Shown one piece after another: positions 52,960 through 64,000 of a stretch of 64,000 nucleotides of DNA. Where the stretch lies: NCBI GenBank assembly GCA_016234595.1, contig JACRBG010000055.1, positions 289,828 to 353,827 of the forward strand, in the 5' to 3' direction. Below the pieces are notes generated by a model. It was not told the DNA's origin, did no database searches, and worked only from the letters and a program-made list of their open reading frames with translations. Made by a program: the position numbers and the translations under genes. Each line of letters begins with the position of its first letter. The first letter of the stretch is position 1. Origin of the DNA: Chloroflexota bacterium (GTDB lineage Bacteria; Chloroflexota; Anaerolineae; Aggregatilineales; J027).

Positions 52960-54375
52960 ATGACCGACGGCTTGTTGGGCTACCCTGAATACCAAGACTC
53001 CGGTGTGGAATGGCTTGGCGAAATTCCTGCTCATTGGGTAACAAGAAGGATAAAAAGCCTGTCTTTAGTAAAACGAGGAGCATCTCCACGACCAATTAGT
53101 AATCCCCGATATTTTGATAAAAATGGAGAATATTCTTGGGTACGCATTTCTGATGTCACGGCGGCAACAACACGCTATTTAGAGCGAACAACTCAGAGAT
53201 TATCAGAACTTGGGAAATCTTATAGCGTACCCTTGGAACCGGGTTCTCTTTTCTTGAGTATCGCCGGATCTGTTGGGAAACCAATCATTACAAAAATAAA
53301 ATGTTGTATTCACGACGGTTTTGTTTATTTCCCTTATCTAGCGGGAAATGTAGAGTTTATATACTACGTTTTCACGAGCGGAAACTTATATTCAGGTCTC
53401 GGAAAATTTGGTACCCAACTAAACCTAAACACTGATACTGTTGGCAATATAGTAATTCCATTCCCTCCCCCCGACGAGCAAGCCGCGATTGTGCGGTTTC
53501 TCGATGAAGCCGAGCGCCGCATCCGACGGTATATCCGCGCCAAGCAAAAACTGATTAAGCTCCTGAACGAGAAGAAGCAGGCCATTATCCAACAGGCGGT
53601 CACACACGGCCTCGATCCCGATGTGCCCATGAAAGATTCCGGCGTCGAGTGGTTGGGCGAGATTCCCGCGCATTGGGAAGTTTTACGGTCAAAATATGTC
53701 TTTCGTGAAATCAATAACCGCTCAATAACTGGTAAAGAAGCTCATTTGTCAATGAGCCAAAAACACGGGTTAATCCTAAGCGATATGATAGAGGAACGGC
53801 GGTTAGTGTCTGAGTCATATATCAATGCAAAAATCTGTGAAACCGGCGACTTGGTACTCAACCGACTAAAAGCTCACCTTGGGGTATTCGCATTAGCACC
53901 TCAGCAAGGTCTGGTAAGCCCTGATTACACTGTGCTACGACCAATTCGGGCCATACGTGATCGCTATTTTGAGTTGATATTAAGGTCACCTGCTTGCCGC
54001 CTAGAGCTTCGTCAGCGTGCAAAAGGAATAGTAGAAGGATTCTGGCGGCTCTATACAGACGACTTTTACGAGATTTATCTTCCAATTCCGCCTTCTGAGG
54101 AACAACATATCATCGTCGAAGTGCTGGAGAAAGAGTTAGAAATTGTAGATGACAGCATAGATCGAATAAATCACGAAATTGATCTTCTTCGAGAATACCG
54201 TACTCGTCTCATCGCCGATGTCGTCACAGGCAAAATAGATGTGCGCGGGGTGGCCTTCGAGATGCCAGCAACCTTCGATGAAAGCGACCTGCCCGACGTA
54301 GATGGGGACGACACCGACGACTTAGACGAACTCGACATGGATGAGGCGTTTGAGGAAGGGATGGATGCCGAGTAA
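52960..54375 (+). CDS. hsdS: Type I restriction-modification specificity subunit HsdS
   Basis: 471 residues, ATG at 52960 only 3 nt after the DUF262 stop. Two target-recognition domains are visible, each opened by the conserved DSGVEWLGEIPAHW (13-26 and 226-239). TRD1 contains LSIAGSVGKP and ends PFPPPDEQAAIVRFLD, followed by the first conserved helix; TRD2 ends IPPSEEQHIIVEVLE with the second helix. The two helices act as a molecular ruler between the recognised half-sites and bind two HsdM. The last residues form a very acidic tail (DESDLPDVDGDDTDD...), which is unusual. The gene overlaps the SIR2 start by 11 nt. The target DNA sequence cannot be read from the protein. Confidence 0.93.
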   Translation: MTDGLLGYPEYQDSGVEWLGEIPAHWVTRRIKSLSLVKRGASPRPISNPRYFDKNGEYSWVRISDVTAATTRYLERTTQRLSELGKSYSVPLEPGSLFLSIAGSVGKPIITKIKCCIHDGFVYFPYLAGNVEFIYYVFTSGNLYSGLGKFGTQLNLNTDTVGNIVIPFPPPDEQAAIVRFLDEAERRIRRYIRAKQKLIKLLNEKKQAIIQQAVTHGLDPDVPMKDSGVEWLGEIPAHWEVLRSKYVFREINNRSITGKEAHLSMSQKHGLILSDMIEERRLVSESYINAKICETGDLVLNRLKAHLGVFALAPQQGLVSPDYTVLRPIRAIRDRYFELILRSPACRLELRQRAKGIVEGFWRLYTDDFYEIYLPIPPSEEQHIIVEVLEKELEIVDDSIDRINHEIDLLREYRTRLIADVVTGKIDVRGVAFEMPATFDESDLPDVDGDDTDDLDELDMDEAFEEGMDAE

Positions 54376-55399
54376 AACCCGCGATGATCTAGCCCAAGCC
54401 CTGCTCAAATCCCAAAATGCGGCCTTAGTCGTCGGGGCGGGCATCTCCTATGATCTAAAAATCCCACTGGGTTATCGGCTGCCGATGGAGTTTGGCGCGG
54501 CGCATCAGTCCTTGTTGGCAAAAGTCGGCCTCCTGTCGGCATGGCAGGCCGCCCAAAGCGCCACTGACCCCGATACCCGTTGGAACTTAGAAAAGATTTT
54601 TGTGGATGTTCTGGTCAGCAAATTTGCAGGCAGCATCGAATTACAACAGGTGTTGGTCGGTTGGCTGGGTCAGGTCGAGTCAATGGCGGGGGTGCAGTCG
54701 GATACCCATGCCGCGTTTGCCGTCACATGGCTGCAACGCAAATTTAAACACCTCATCACCACCAATTGGGATTTTTTGCTGGAATGGCAGATTGACGGGA
54801 TTTATTATGAGGCCTATAACGACCCCTTCGCCCCTGCGAATTACAGCTTTGCCAGCGGTGCAAACTGCACCATCCAAGCCGAGCATCTCTTCTTTTTAGA
54901 GAGTTTAGAAGGCGAAGATTATTTCTGGCATCCACGCTGGGACATTGCGGCAAATGTCTCCGATTTGCCGAATTTACGCCGTTGGAGTCGCCCCCTTTGG
55001 AAAATACACGGCAGCCCGGTTTTCTTGGCCTGCCCTAAGTGCGGCGGGTTTTCGCATTGGAAATTTGAGGCCGAACTCAAGGTCAACGACCCCTGCCCGG
55101 TGCATCCCGATGAACGCCTGCTGCCAGAGATTGTGTTTTGGGGGCAAGGCTTAGATACTGCCCAGCCTGAAGTATGGCAGCGGGTCAAAAAGCGATTACA
55201 ACGAAGTGATTGCATTATCGCCAGTGGGTTTAGTGGCAGCGGCAGTGATGTGTATATTCGCCGTGTGATTGAAGCCAACTCCAATGCGTGGGTAGTTAAT
55301 CCAAGCAAGGGTGCATGGGATGTAGACAAAGTACATTTTGTCGAAACTACCGCTGCTGATTTAGCCCAATTATTGATCGAGCGCGTGATTACCATATAA
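54365..55399 (+). CDS. SIR2-family protein (putative NAD-consuming defence effector)
   Basis: 344 residues from the ATG at 54365, with GAGGAAGGG just upstream in the end of hsdS; the longer frame to 54341 has no start signal. The Rossmann NAD fold shows VVGAGIS (22-28), TTNWD (132-136) and KIHGS (213-217, His215 as the likely catalytic His), later GFSGSGSD. A zinc site CPKC (223-226) with CPVH (244-247) is present, so the domain is closer to classical sirtuins than to many minimal SIR2 defence proteins. SIR2 domains in bacterial immunity often deplete NAD on phage detection. Insertion between hsdS and hsdR, with 11- and 10-nt spacing, makes it part of the operon. Whether it guards the RM system or works alone is inference. 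Confidence 0.82.
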   Translation: MPSKTRDDLAQALLKSQNAALVVGAGISYDLKIPLGYRLPMEFGAAHQSLLAKVGLLSAWQAAQSATDPDTRWNLEKIFVDVLVSKFAGSIELQQVLVGWLGQVESMAGVQSDTHAAFAVTWLQRKFKHLITTNWDFLLEWQIDGIYYEAYNDPFAPANYSFASGANCTIQAEHLFFLESLEGEDYFWHPRWDIAANVSDLPNLRRWSRPLWKIHGSPVFLACPKCGGFSHWKFEAELKVNDPCPVHPDERLLPEIVFWGQGLDTAQPEVWQRVKKRLQRSDCIIASGFSGSGSDVYIRRVIEANSNAWVVNPSKGAWDVDKVHFVETTAADLAQLLIERVITI

Positions 55400-55409
55400 G
55401 GGGATTGGG

Positions 55410-58342
55410 ATGCCAACCGACACAAGCGAACGCGGACTAGAAACACGGATTGTCACCCAACTCGTGGAGCGTGGGTGGATGGAGGGCTATCCTGAAGACT
55501 ACAACCGCGAATATGGGATAGACATCCCCCAGTTGTATACCTTTTTGCAAGCCACCCAACCCGATGTACTACCCCTGCTCGACCTTGAAGATGAAAACAG
55601 CCCCACCCGCCGCCAATTTCTGAGCCGTTTACAAGGCGAAATTACGAAACGCGGGGTGATTGATGTCCTGCGCAAAGGCATCAGTCATGCGCGGATACAG
55701 TCGCTCGACTTGTTTTATGGCACACCCTCCGAAGGCAATCCCAAAGCACAGGCCCATTTCGCCGCCAATCGTTTTGTGGTGACGCGCCAACTCCGTTATA
55801 GCCGCGACGAAACCCGCCTTGCCCTTGATCTGTGCCTGTTTATCAATGGCCTGCCTGTCATCACCTTTGAATTAAAAAACAACCTGACCAAACAGACCGT
55901 CGAAGATGCCGTCCAACAATACAAACGCGATCGGGATGCACGCGAACTGTTGTTTCAGTTTGGGCGGTGTATGGTACATTTTGCGGTGGATGACAGCGAA
56001 GTCCGCATGTGTACTCATTTAAAAAACGGGGCGTCGTGGTTTCTGCCCTTTAATCGCGGCTGGAATGATGGGGCAGGTAATCCCCCTAACCCCTACGGCC
56101 TCAAAACCGATTATCTGTGGAAAGAAATCCTGACCCCCGCCAGCCTGACCAACATTATTGAATATTACGCGCAGGTGGTCGAAAAGAAGGATGAAAAGAC
56201 GGGCAAGAAAAAACGTGAGCAGATTTTCCCGCGTTATCACCAATTAGATGTGGTGCGGCGTTTGCTGGCCGATGTCAAACAGCGTGGGGCCGGTCATCGG
56301 TATCTCATTCAACATTCGGCAGGCAGTGGCAAAAGTAATTCGATTGCATGGCTGGCCCACCAGTTGGTCGGGGTCGAACAGCAGGGGCAACCCGTCTTTG
56401 ATTCCATCATCGTAGTGACCGACCGGGTCATCCTTGACCAGCAAATCCGCGACACCATCCGCAATTTTGCACAGGTCAGCGCCATTATGGGCCATGCCGA
56501 TCGTTCTGAGGATTTGCGCCAATTCATTGCGGGCGGCAAAAAAATAATTATCAGCACCGTGCAAAAATTCCCCTTCATTCTGGATGAAATCGGCGGCGAC
56601 CATCGGGGACGGCAGTTTGCCATCATCATTGACGAAGCCCATTCCAGTCAAGGGGGACGCACCGCCGCGGCGATGAGTATGGCGCTCTCGGAGGTTGGTG
56701 AAGAGGATGAAGAAGAAACGGTTGAAGATACCATCAACCGCATTATGGAATCGCGCAAGATGCTGCCAAATGCCAGTTATTTTGCCTTCACCGCCACACC
56801 CAAAAACAAAACCCTCGAAATTTTGGTGAGCCTTTCCGCGAGGGCAACGCCATCAAACACCAACCCTATCACAGCTATACCATGAAACAAGCCATTCAAG
56901 AGCGTTTTATCTTGGACGTTTTGCAACACTACACCCCCGTCAATAGCTACTATCGGCTCACCAAAACGATTGAGGGTGACCCCGAATTTGACGCCAAAAA
57001 AGCCCAGCGCAAGCTACGTCACTATGTTGAGGGTCACGACCACGCCATCCGTATCAAAGCCGAAATTATGGTCGATCATTTCCAAGAGCAAGTCATAGCC
57101 CTCAATAAAATTGGTGGGCAGGCACGGGCAATGGTCGTCACAAGTGGCATTCAACGTGCCATTCAGTATTACCATGCCATCAGCGATTACTTACAGGCCA
57201 ACAAAAGCCGCTATCAAGCGATTGTGGCTTTTTCAGGTGAACATGAATATGGCGGTCGACAGGTCACCGAAGCGACATTAAATGGCTTCCCTAGCAATAG
57301 TATCGCTGAGAAAATTCAAACCGACCCTTATCGTTTTTTGGTGGTCGCCGATAAGTTCCAAACAGGTTATGACGAGCCACTCCTGCACACTATGTATGTG
57401 GACAAGCCACTCTCAGGCATTAAGGCCGTTCAGACCCTATCGCGCCTCAACCGTGCCCACCCGCAAAAACATGACGTGTTCGTCTTAGATTTTCAGAATG
57501 ACACCGACACCATTCAAAAAGCATTTTCAGATTACTACCGGACGACCACCCTCAGCGAAGAGACCGATCCCAATAAATTGCACGATTTGAAAGCTGATCT
57601 CGACGGCTTTCAGGTCTATAGCGATGAGCAAGTTTATGAGTTGGTCGATCTTTATCTCACCGGGGCTGACCGTGATTATCTTGACCCAATTTTGGACGCC
57701 TGTGTGGCTGTCTATAAAGCGGAGCTGGATGAAGATGGACAGGTTGAATTTAAGGGCAAGTCCAAGGCCTTTGTCCGCACCTATAACTTCCTCGCCTCGA
57801 TTCTGCTATACAGCAATGCTTCGTGGGAGCGCCTCTCCATTTTCCTGAATTTCCTAATTCCTAAGCTGCCAGCCCCCAAAGAAGAAGACCTGACACGCGG
57901 CATTTTGGAGACGATTGATATTGAAAGCTACCGCGCCGAGAAACGGGCCACTATGCAAATCGTGTTGGCGGATGAAAATGCGGAAATTGATCCCGTTCCA
58001 ACCGAAGGGGTAGGCCATCGGCCCGAACCGGAATTGGATCGCCTGAGCAATATCTTGCGGGCTTTTAACGACTATTTCGGCAACATTGATTGGACAGATG
58101 GTGATCGTGTCCGCCGCCTCATTACTGAGGAAATACCTGCCCGTGTCGCCGCTGATGTTGCCTTTCAAAATGCCCGACAAAACTCCGATCGGCAAAATGC
58201 CAAAATTGAGCATGACAAGGCCTTGTTGCGTGTGATGACTTCGTTATTGAAGGATGACACGCAGCTATTCAAGGAATTCAGTGACAATCCCTTATTCCGC
58301 CGCTGGGTAGCCGATACCGTGTTTACGATTACCTATGAGTAG
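55410..58342 (+). pseudogene. hsdR: Type I restriction endonuclease subunit HsdR, frameshifted
   Basis: Two frames make one HsdR of about 977 residues. The first (55410-56885) has the PD-(D/E)xK nuclease with Asp140 and E154-x-K156 (FELKN), helicase motif I AGSGKS (304-309), motif II DEAH (408-411) and motif III FAFTATP. It then loses frame after LEI at 56821-56824: the sequence has four T where five would give LEIFGEPFREG..., and the old frame reads 20 wrong residues to a TGA. The second (56882-58342) resumes with MKQAIQERFILDVLQHYTPVNSYYRL and contains the remaining helicase motifs (VVADKFQTGYDEPLLHTMYVDKPL, QTLSRLNR). A one-base deletion in a homopolymer explains everything. The protein as encoded cannot translocate or cut DNA. 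A sequencing or assembly slip is the alternative explanation. Confidence 0.88.
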
Positions 58343-58972
58343 GGAGTCGGTCTATAATTCCTTCATACCCTCCCATCAGAAGGTTGGCCTGAGATACCCG
58401 CAACACGTCTGAATGTGTTTATCAGCAGTACCAGTATTGACTTGCCAGAGTATCGCGCCGTCCTTACCCTCAGCTGACCTCGACGGCGCAGAGACTAGCT
58501 TGTCGGGGGTGAAAATCCCATGATTTTTATCCTCTACTGATGGAAGCCATAGTGCGGGGGCTGCATAAGATGAGTTTTAAGGGCATCGGACGCATTCTGT
58601 TTGAGCAACGGACAACTCTGCACACTGACTCGGATTGACTTTATTCAACCGGACTTTCCGTGAAGAAATGCTTGATTTTCATCGGTCTGATTAGCTGAGC
58701 CTGAGAGTGACTGAATGCTGGTTACACAGTTAAGATCACCAGCATCCGCACAATGCCCTTTGTGGCTTAACGCCTGCGACGTTTTGACCGTAGTTTGATT
58801 TTCGGCTTTTCGCTGGTACTAAATTTGGAGATAGATCAATCTATTTACGGTTACCAAAATTAAAGTGTTTAAGGTAACTTTTCCAACAATGAATACTGGC
58901 TTATACTGGAAAAGATTGGGAGTCACTAGTAAGCATTTTAGGGATATTAATCTATCCATCAAGGGGGCTTTT
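58343..58972. other. Intergenic region with a possible transposase relic
   Basis: 630 nt without an intact gene. On the plus strand around 58540-58640 there is a short stretch in one frame (MEAIVRGLHKMSFKGIGRILFE...) that resembles the N-terminal helix-turn-helix of IS1-type transposases but ends quickly and lacks a downstream part, so it is at best a relic. The part after 58830 is AT-rich and should hold the promoter of the DUF11 gene; the ribosome site AAGGGGG is at 58961-58967. Confidence 0.35.
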
Positions 58973-61900
58973 ATGTGGCAGAACCATCCATTCTTAAAAC
59001 TATTAACTAGTGTAATTTTATTAGCACTTGTTTTAGGCGGTTTACTCAATACTTATTCCCCTGCCCAAGCGGCTACCACTCTCACGATTACCCCTATCAC
59101 ATGGAATATTATCGGTCTTGATAGCAATAATCCCGCCACCGGCCCACGCTTTTTTCCGGTAGCAGCAAGAGTCTGTAGCATTGGCGGTCCTTCCGATGGC
59201 CCTGTCACCGTGAATTTTGTATGGGGCGATGCCAATACAACCTATATTAATCTGCGTACTCCTATCACCTCCATCAATGTCGGCACACTGGCGACGGGTG
59301 GATGTGCCGATGCCTATTTTGAGGTGGCTGTAAATCCAGTCATGGCCGCTTTCGACCAGAGCCGCCCCTACACCATTACGGCAACCGATGCTGATGAAAC
59401 GGTGCCTACCCCACAGCCCCGTGAACTCTATGTTGAGCATCTGATCTCACAAAATCGTAATGCGACCACCAATATCCGCTATGGGACAACACTGGCAAAC
59501 CTAACCTCGGTCGCGGCAGGTGGTGCTATGAACCTCGTGGTTGGCGGCAATTATTACATCGAGTTGACAGGTGGTACAGCTACGCAAGGGTATGAGTAGT
59601 TTGAAGAATTTATTACCCTGACCAATACGATTTTTCGAATCAACAGTGTGGTAACCAACTATGCCGCAGATAGTTCCCCTTACGTAACCGATCCGAGCGA
59701 CATGCTCTATGCCGATGCCTGTTTATGGGAAAATGACGTAAACAGTCCGAATTATCGCGCTTGCCTCTCGGCAGGCAAGGCAGGTGGTGCACCTGTCACG
59801 GTCACCTATAATGTAACCATCATTAGCGGGGGTGGTACCCAACAAACCCTGAACAGTCTGCTGTATGACTTTTCTGGTTCAAGTTATCATTACAATTCCG
59901 ACTTCAGCGCTGGCGCCCGTTTCGCCAATATTATTGATCCTACTACCGCGACGATTGAAAAAGACTTTGTCCCGGCTTTAATTAGTAACGGTGGTGTGGC
60001 GACCCTCGTCTTTACCCTCAGGAATCCGAATGATGGGGCCTTGTCGGATTATAATTTTACGGACACACTCCCCACTGGCATGACGATCGTCAACCCACCT
60101 GCTCCCATTACCAGTAGTTGCGGCAGTACCGCCGCTGTGAACGCGCCGAATGGGGGAAATACCATTAGTTTCAGCGGAGGGACACTTGCCGCCAATGGAA
60201 CCTGTACCATTTCAGTAACAGTGACAGCACCCGTGGTGACATCGCCGTCTACCACGTATAACAATACGTCCAATAATCTGTTTATCGGCACGGTGAATAC
60301 AGGGGATAACGCTGCTGACAGCCTCACGGTGACCGACGCGCCCTTGCCTCCTGCCTGTACCACCATACCGATGGCGACATGGACATTTGCAACGGCAGGC
60401 AGCGCTACTGCTCCTACGCCTGCTACTGCTAATGTGACGGCCACCGCTGCAGCTGGGCCGGGATTATCACTCCCTGCTCCTGCGGCGCCTATCATTGGGG
60501 CAGATCGACTTGGGACAGCTGGCTCGGGATCATGGCAAGCCGATAATATTACGGATGACACCCCACCCGGTTTGGTTTTGGCAAACAATGAATATTTTGA
60601 GTTCGTACTAAACACCACCGGGTTCAATTCCGTAACCCTTCAGTTCTATACAGATCGTTCCGCGCAGGGTGCGGTAAATGCGCAACTCTACTATGGCCCT
60701 GTCACTGGAACGGAAACGGCCTCAACAATCTACACCGTACCCAATGCATGGACACTTCAAGCGCCGACCGTCCTTAATACAGGACTTAATCCAACCGGCT
60801 CGACGCGCTTCCGGCTGTATGTCTATGACTCGGGCAATAACAACAATGGACACTATGTACGGCTCGATGATGTGACATTCACAGGTTGTGGGGTTCCACG
60901 TGGGCCAACCATTACTAAGAATTTTGCCCCCGACCCCATTGCGGCTGGCGCTACTTCAACGCTTACCTTTACGCTTACCAATCCCAATACCATATCGGTA
61001 TTAAACAATGTCAGTTTTACCGACAACCTGCCGGCGGGCATGACAGTAGCTGCGACTCCTGCGGCAAGTACGACCTGCGGAGGAACTTGGAATCCTCTGG
61101 CAAATGCCCTTACATTGAGTTTTACTGGGGGTGTTATTCCAGCTAACGGCACGTGTACCCTACAGGTGAATGTCACCACATCGGTGCTTGGGCCGAGTAC
61201 CAATATCAGCGGTTTTATCTCCTCCAACGAAAGCGGTGTAAACAACAGCTCGACTGGCTCGGCAACCGATACCTTGACCGTGATCGCACCGCCGCAAATT
61301 GATAAAGTGTTTTCACCCAACCCGATTGTGGCAGGCGGCACTTCGAGATTGACATTTGTCATTACTAATCCCAATCAAAGTAATGGTATTTCGGGGGTGG
61401 CCTTCACCGATACATTACCTGCTGGGGTACCCGGTCCCGGCTCCATGACCGTCGCGGCTGTACCTAGCCCTACCAATACGTGCGGCGGTACATGGACAAC
61501 AAACCCGGGCGCAGGCAGTGTGAATTTGGCAGGGGTCAATATTGGGGCAGGGGTCACTTGCACAGTGAGTGTGCTTGTCACCGTTCCCAGTGCGGGTAGT
61601 TATGCCAACACCAGTGGGAATGTATCCCACATTGTGAATGGTGTACCTGTGAATGGCAACACAACCTCCGACACGCTGCTTGTCAATGCGCCTAACCCCG
61701 GTATCCGTATCCTCAAGCAGATTGGTTTGGGTGGCCTCATCACCGATCCTTGGTCTTCTTATTTGGCAGTAGCACCCGCGACGCCAGTTTACTATCTCGT
61801 CACTATTGAAAATATTGGGGATGTGCCACTGAACATCACCAGTGTCACAGATCCGAACCTAGCCGCTCTTATCGCCGCTTGTACGTGGACGAATCCACTG

Positions 61901-64000
61901 CCTGTCGCCGATGCCCTTGATGATGATCACATTGATTACTGTATTCTCGGCCCAGTACCTGCGGCGACAGGTGTCCACACCAATACAGCTACTGTCAATG
62001 CCCAGTATGGGGTAAATCCATTGCCACCTCAGTCGGATTCGGCCACGTATGCCACCACTGGTTTGACCATAGATAAGGTCGCCAATCCGACCACTTATAC
62101 TGCGGCAGGCAATGTCATCAACTATACGATTACCATCACCAATACAGGCAGCGCTATTCTGAATGGGCCAGTCACCGTTACGGACAGCCTCATTCCAACC
62201 CTGACGTGCCCTGCCCTCAATACGATTGGCAACAACAACAATTTCTTTGACCCAGTCACATCCGTACCCACCGAAATTCTTATCTGTACCGGTACCCATA
62301 CCATTACACCGGCGGAGGTGACCGCTGGCAGCGTCCCTAACACCGCGACTGCCGATACTAGTCAAACCGCACCCGTCACGGATAATGTCACCGTGAGCTT
62401 GCAAAATCCCGCTCTAACTCTCGCCAAGACCGGAACATTCGTGGATGGTAATGGGGATACTCTTCCTCAGGCAGGCGAGACGATTAATTACACCTTCCTT
62501 ATGACGAACATTGGGAATGTGGTGCTCACCAATGTGACTGTGACTGATCCGTTAGTTCCGATCATCACCTGTCCAAGTGGTAACCCCATCCCGAACCTGG
62601 CAATTGGTGGCTCCCAAACCTGCACGGGCAGCTACACCCTTGTCGCTGCCGACATCACAGCGGGGCAGGTACTCAACACTGCCACTGCCGATAGCGACCA
62701 AACCCCACCTGTTACCGACAATGAAACCGTGATCTTGGCCGCCCCCGCCCTCACCCTCGCCAAAACTGGCGCGTTCGTGGATGGCAATGGTGACAATGCG
62801 GCACAGGTCGGGGAGACCATCAACTACACCTTCCTTGTGACGAACACCGGCAATGTGGCGCTCACCAATGTAGCTGTGACTGACCCGCTCATTACTACCA
62901 TCACCTGTCCGAGCGGCAACCCCATCCCGAACTTGGCAATCGGCGCATCCCAAACCTGCACGGGCACTTATACCCTTGTGGCGGCGGATATCACGGCAGG
63001 TCAGGTACTCAATACCGCTACCGCCGATAGTGACCAAACCCCGCCTGTCACCGATAACGAGACGGTCAATCTGGCTGTTCCCGCCCTTACCTTGGTGAAA
63101 ACTGGCGTGTTCGTGGATGGCAACGGCGACAACGCGGCACAGGTCGGGGAGACCATCAACTACACCTTCCTCGTGACGAACACCGGCAATGTGGCGCTCA
63201 CCAACGTGGCCGTCACCGACCCATTGATTGCCACCATCACCTGTCCAAGTGGCAATCCCATTCCAAATCTAGCCGTGGGTGGCTCGCAGACCTGCACGGG
63301 CACTTATACCCTTGTCGCTGCCGACATCACAGCAGGTCAGGTACTCAACACCGCTACCGCCGATAGTGATCAAACTCCACCTGTTACCGACAACGAGACG
63401 ATCAATCTAGCTGTGCCGGGGTTGACCCTCGCCAAGACTGGCGCGTTTGTGGATGGCAATGGTGACAATGCGGCACAGGTCGGGGAGACCATCAACTACA
63501 CCTTCCTTGTGACGAACACTGGCAATGTGGCGCTCACCACTGTAGCTGTGACTGACCCGCTCATTACTACCATCACCTGTCCAAGTGGCAATCCCATTCC
63601 GAATCTAGCCGTGGGTGGTTCTCAAACTTGCACGGGCACTTATACCCTTGTGGCAGCCGACATCACGGCAGGTCAGGTACTCAACACCGCCACCGCCGAT
63701 AGCGATCAAACTCCACCTGTTACCGACAACGAGACGATCAATCTAGCTGTGCCGGGGTTGACCCTCGCCAAAACTGGCGCGTTTGTGGATGGCAATGGTG
63801 ACAATGCCGCACAGGTCGGGGAGACGATTAATTACACCTTCCTCGTGACCAATACAGGCAATGCAGCCCTCACCAACGTGGCCGTGACCGACCCGCTCAT
63901 TACTACCATCACCTGTCCAAGTGGCAATCCCATTCCGAATCTAGCCGTGGGTGGTTCTCAAACTTGCACGGGCACTTATACCCTTGTGGCAGCCGACATC
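58973..64000 (+). pseudogene. Secreted DUF11-repeat protein with an internal amber stop, incomplete at the window edge
   Basis: Start ATG at 58973, 5 nt after AAGGGGG; a longer frame from 58865 lacks a ribosome site. Signal peptide about 1-33 (LTSVILLALVLGGLLNTYSPAQA). A TAG at 59597-59599 (codon 209) interrupts the frame, but the same frame then stays open to the window end (64000), about 1468 further codons. The likely ancestral codon is CAG (Gln). The downstream part contains several DUF11-type beta-sandwich repeats (TIEKDFVPALISNGGVATLVFTL, ITKNFAPDPIAAGATSTLTFTL and similar), then near-identical 112-residue units. These resemble the conserved repeats of bacterial surface proteins, giving a stalk or adhesion role. 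As written the cell would make only a 208-residue stub, unless read through. The end of the gene lies outside the window. Confidence 0.8.
62417..64000 (+). repeat. Tandem 336-bp DUF11 repeats
   Basis: Five units of 336 bp (112 residues) begin at 62417, 62753, 63089, 63425 and 63761, the last cut by the window edge. Each encodes a unit from (A/G)LTLAKTGAFVDGNGD to TPPVTDNET. Units 2-5 are nearly identical in DNA, unit 1 slightly more divergent. The perfect spacing and low divergence mean recent expansion by unequal crossing-over or slippage, and they are prone to assembly collapse. Confidence 0.92.

Noticed and set aside
56882..58342. Independent helicase gene beginning with MKQAI
   Set aside because: The ATG is an internal Met of HsdR; the missing link between both halves is fully restored by one T at 56821-56824.
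60049..63037. Several minus-strand ORFs of 160-190 residues in the DUF11 region
   Set aside because: They are antisense shadows of the repeat-coding frame; the repeated peptides follow the 336-bp period of the plus-strand gene.

Overview
The window looks like a chromosomal stretch from a member of the Chloroflexota, most likely an Anaerolineae-type bacterium. This is inferred from gene content: a Ser/Thr kinase fused to a STAND ATPase and WD40 propellers, zinc-ribbon/SH3b proteins, VWA-PD40 secreted proteins, long DUF11-type repeat proteins and mid-range GC. No rRNA or intact tRNA gene is present, so the taxonomy is not proven.

Layout. 1-3.2 kb: end of an unknown gene, a membrane-anchored zinc-ribbon/SH3b protein and a large polytopic membrane protein resembling GT39-like glycosyltransferases. 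3.3-8.4 kb: a complete branched-chain amino acid ABC importer operon (binding protein, livH, livM, livG, livF), with a sigma70-like promoter, an internal stem-loop after the binding protein and a perfect 12-bp terminator. 8.5-14.1 kb, minus strand: a giant kinase/STAND/14-WD40 protein and a lipoprotein of the same binding-protein family 3 nt downstream. 14.4-20.0 kb: a soluble PAS-PAS histidine kinase, then a PadR regulator with a palindromic operator laid over a consensus promoter, driving a MacB-like ATPase and FtsX permease.

20.2-27.3 kb is a plasmid-like integrative element. It has the 3' part of a tRNA-Val(TAC) gene as attachment site, a tyrosine recombinase, small coupled genes, ParA, an enlarged ParB, a GIY-YIG-like protein and a putative replication initiator. 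The initiator gene carries five ~15-bp palindromic iterons, an AT palindrome and 12-bp tandem repeats inside its own coding sequence. The repeats fall in different reading frames, so selection appears to be on DNA: a likely replication origin.

27.4-37.7 kb, minus strand: large secreted proteins (alpha/beta-hydrolase with adhesion-type modules, a LamG-like protein, a multi-CBM-like protein) and a DUF4062-transmembrane protein that displays the same CBM-like domain outside. 38.9-42.3 kb: two tandem paralogous VWA-PD40 proteins.

42.3-58.3 kb is a defence island: TIR-NACHT-multi-TM (minus), TIR-NB-ARC-14 WD40 (plus), and a type I restriction-modification operon in the order hsdM, DUF262/HNH (GmrSD-like), hsdS, SIR2, hsdR. 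hsdM has an in-frame TAA and hsdR a one-base deletion in a T run, so the restriction system is predicted inactive, or the sequence has errors, while the embedded DUF262 and SIR2 genes are intact. 59.0-64.0 kb: a secreted DUF11-repeat protein with an internal TAG and near-identical 336-bp repeats, running off the window edge.
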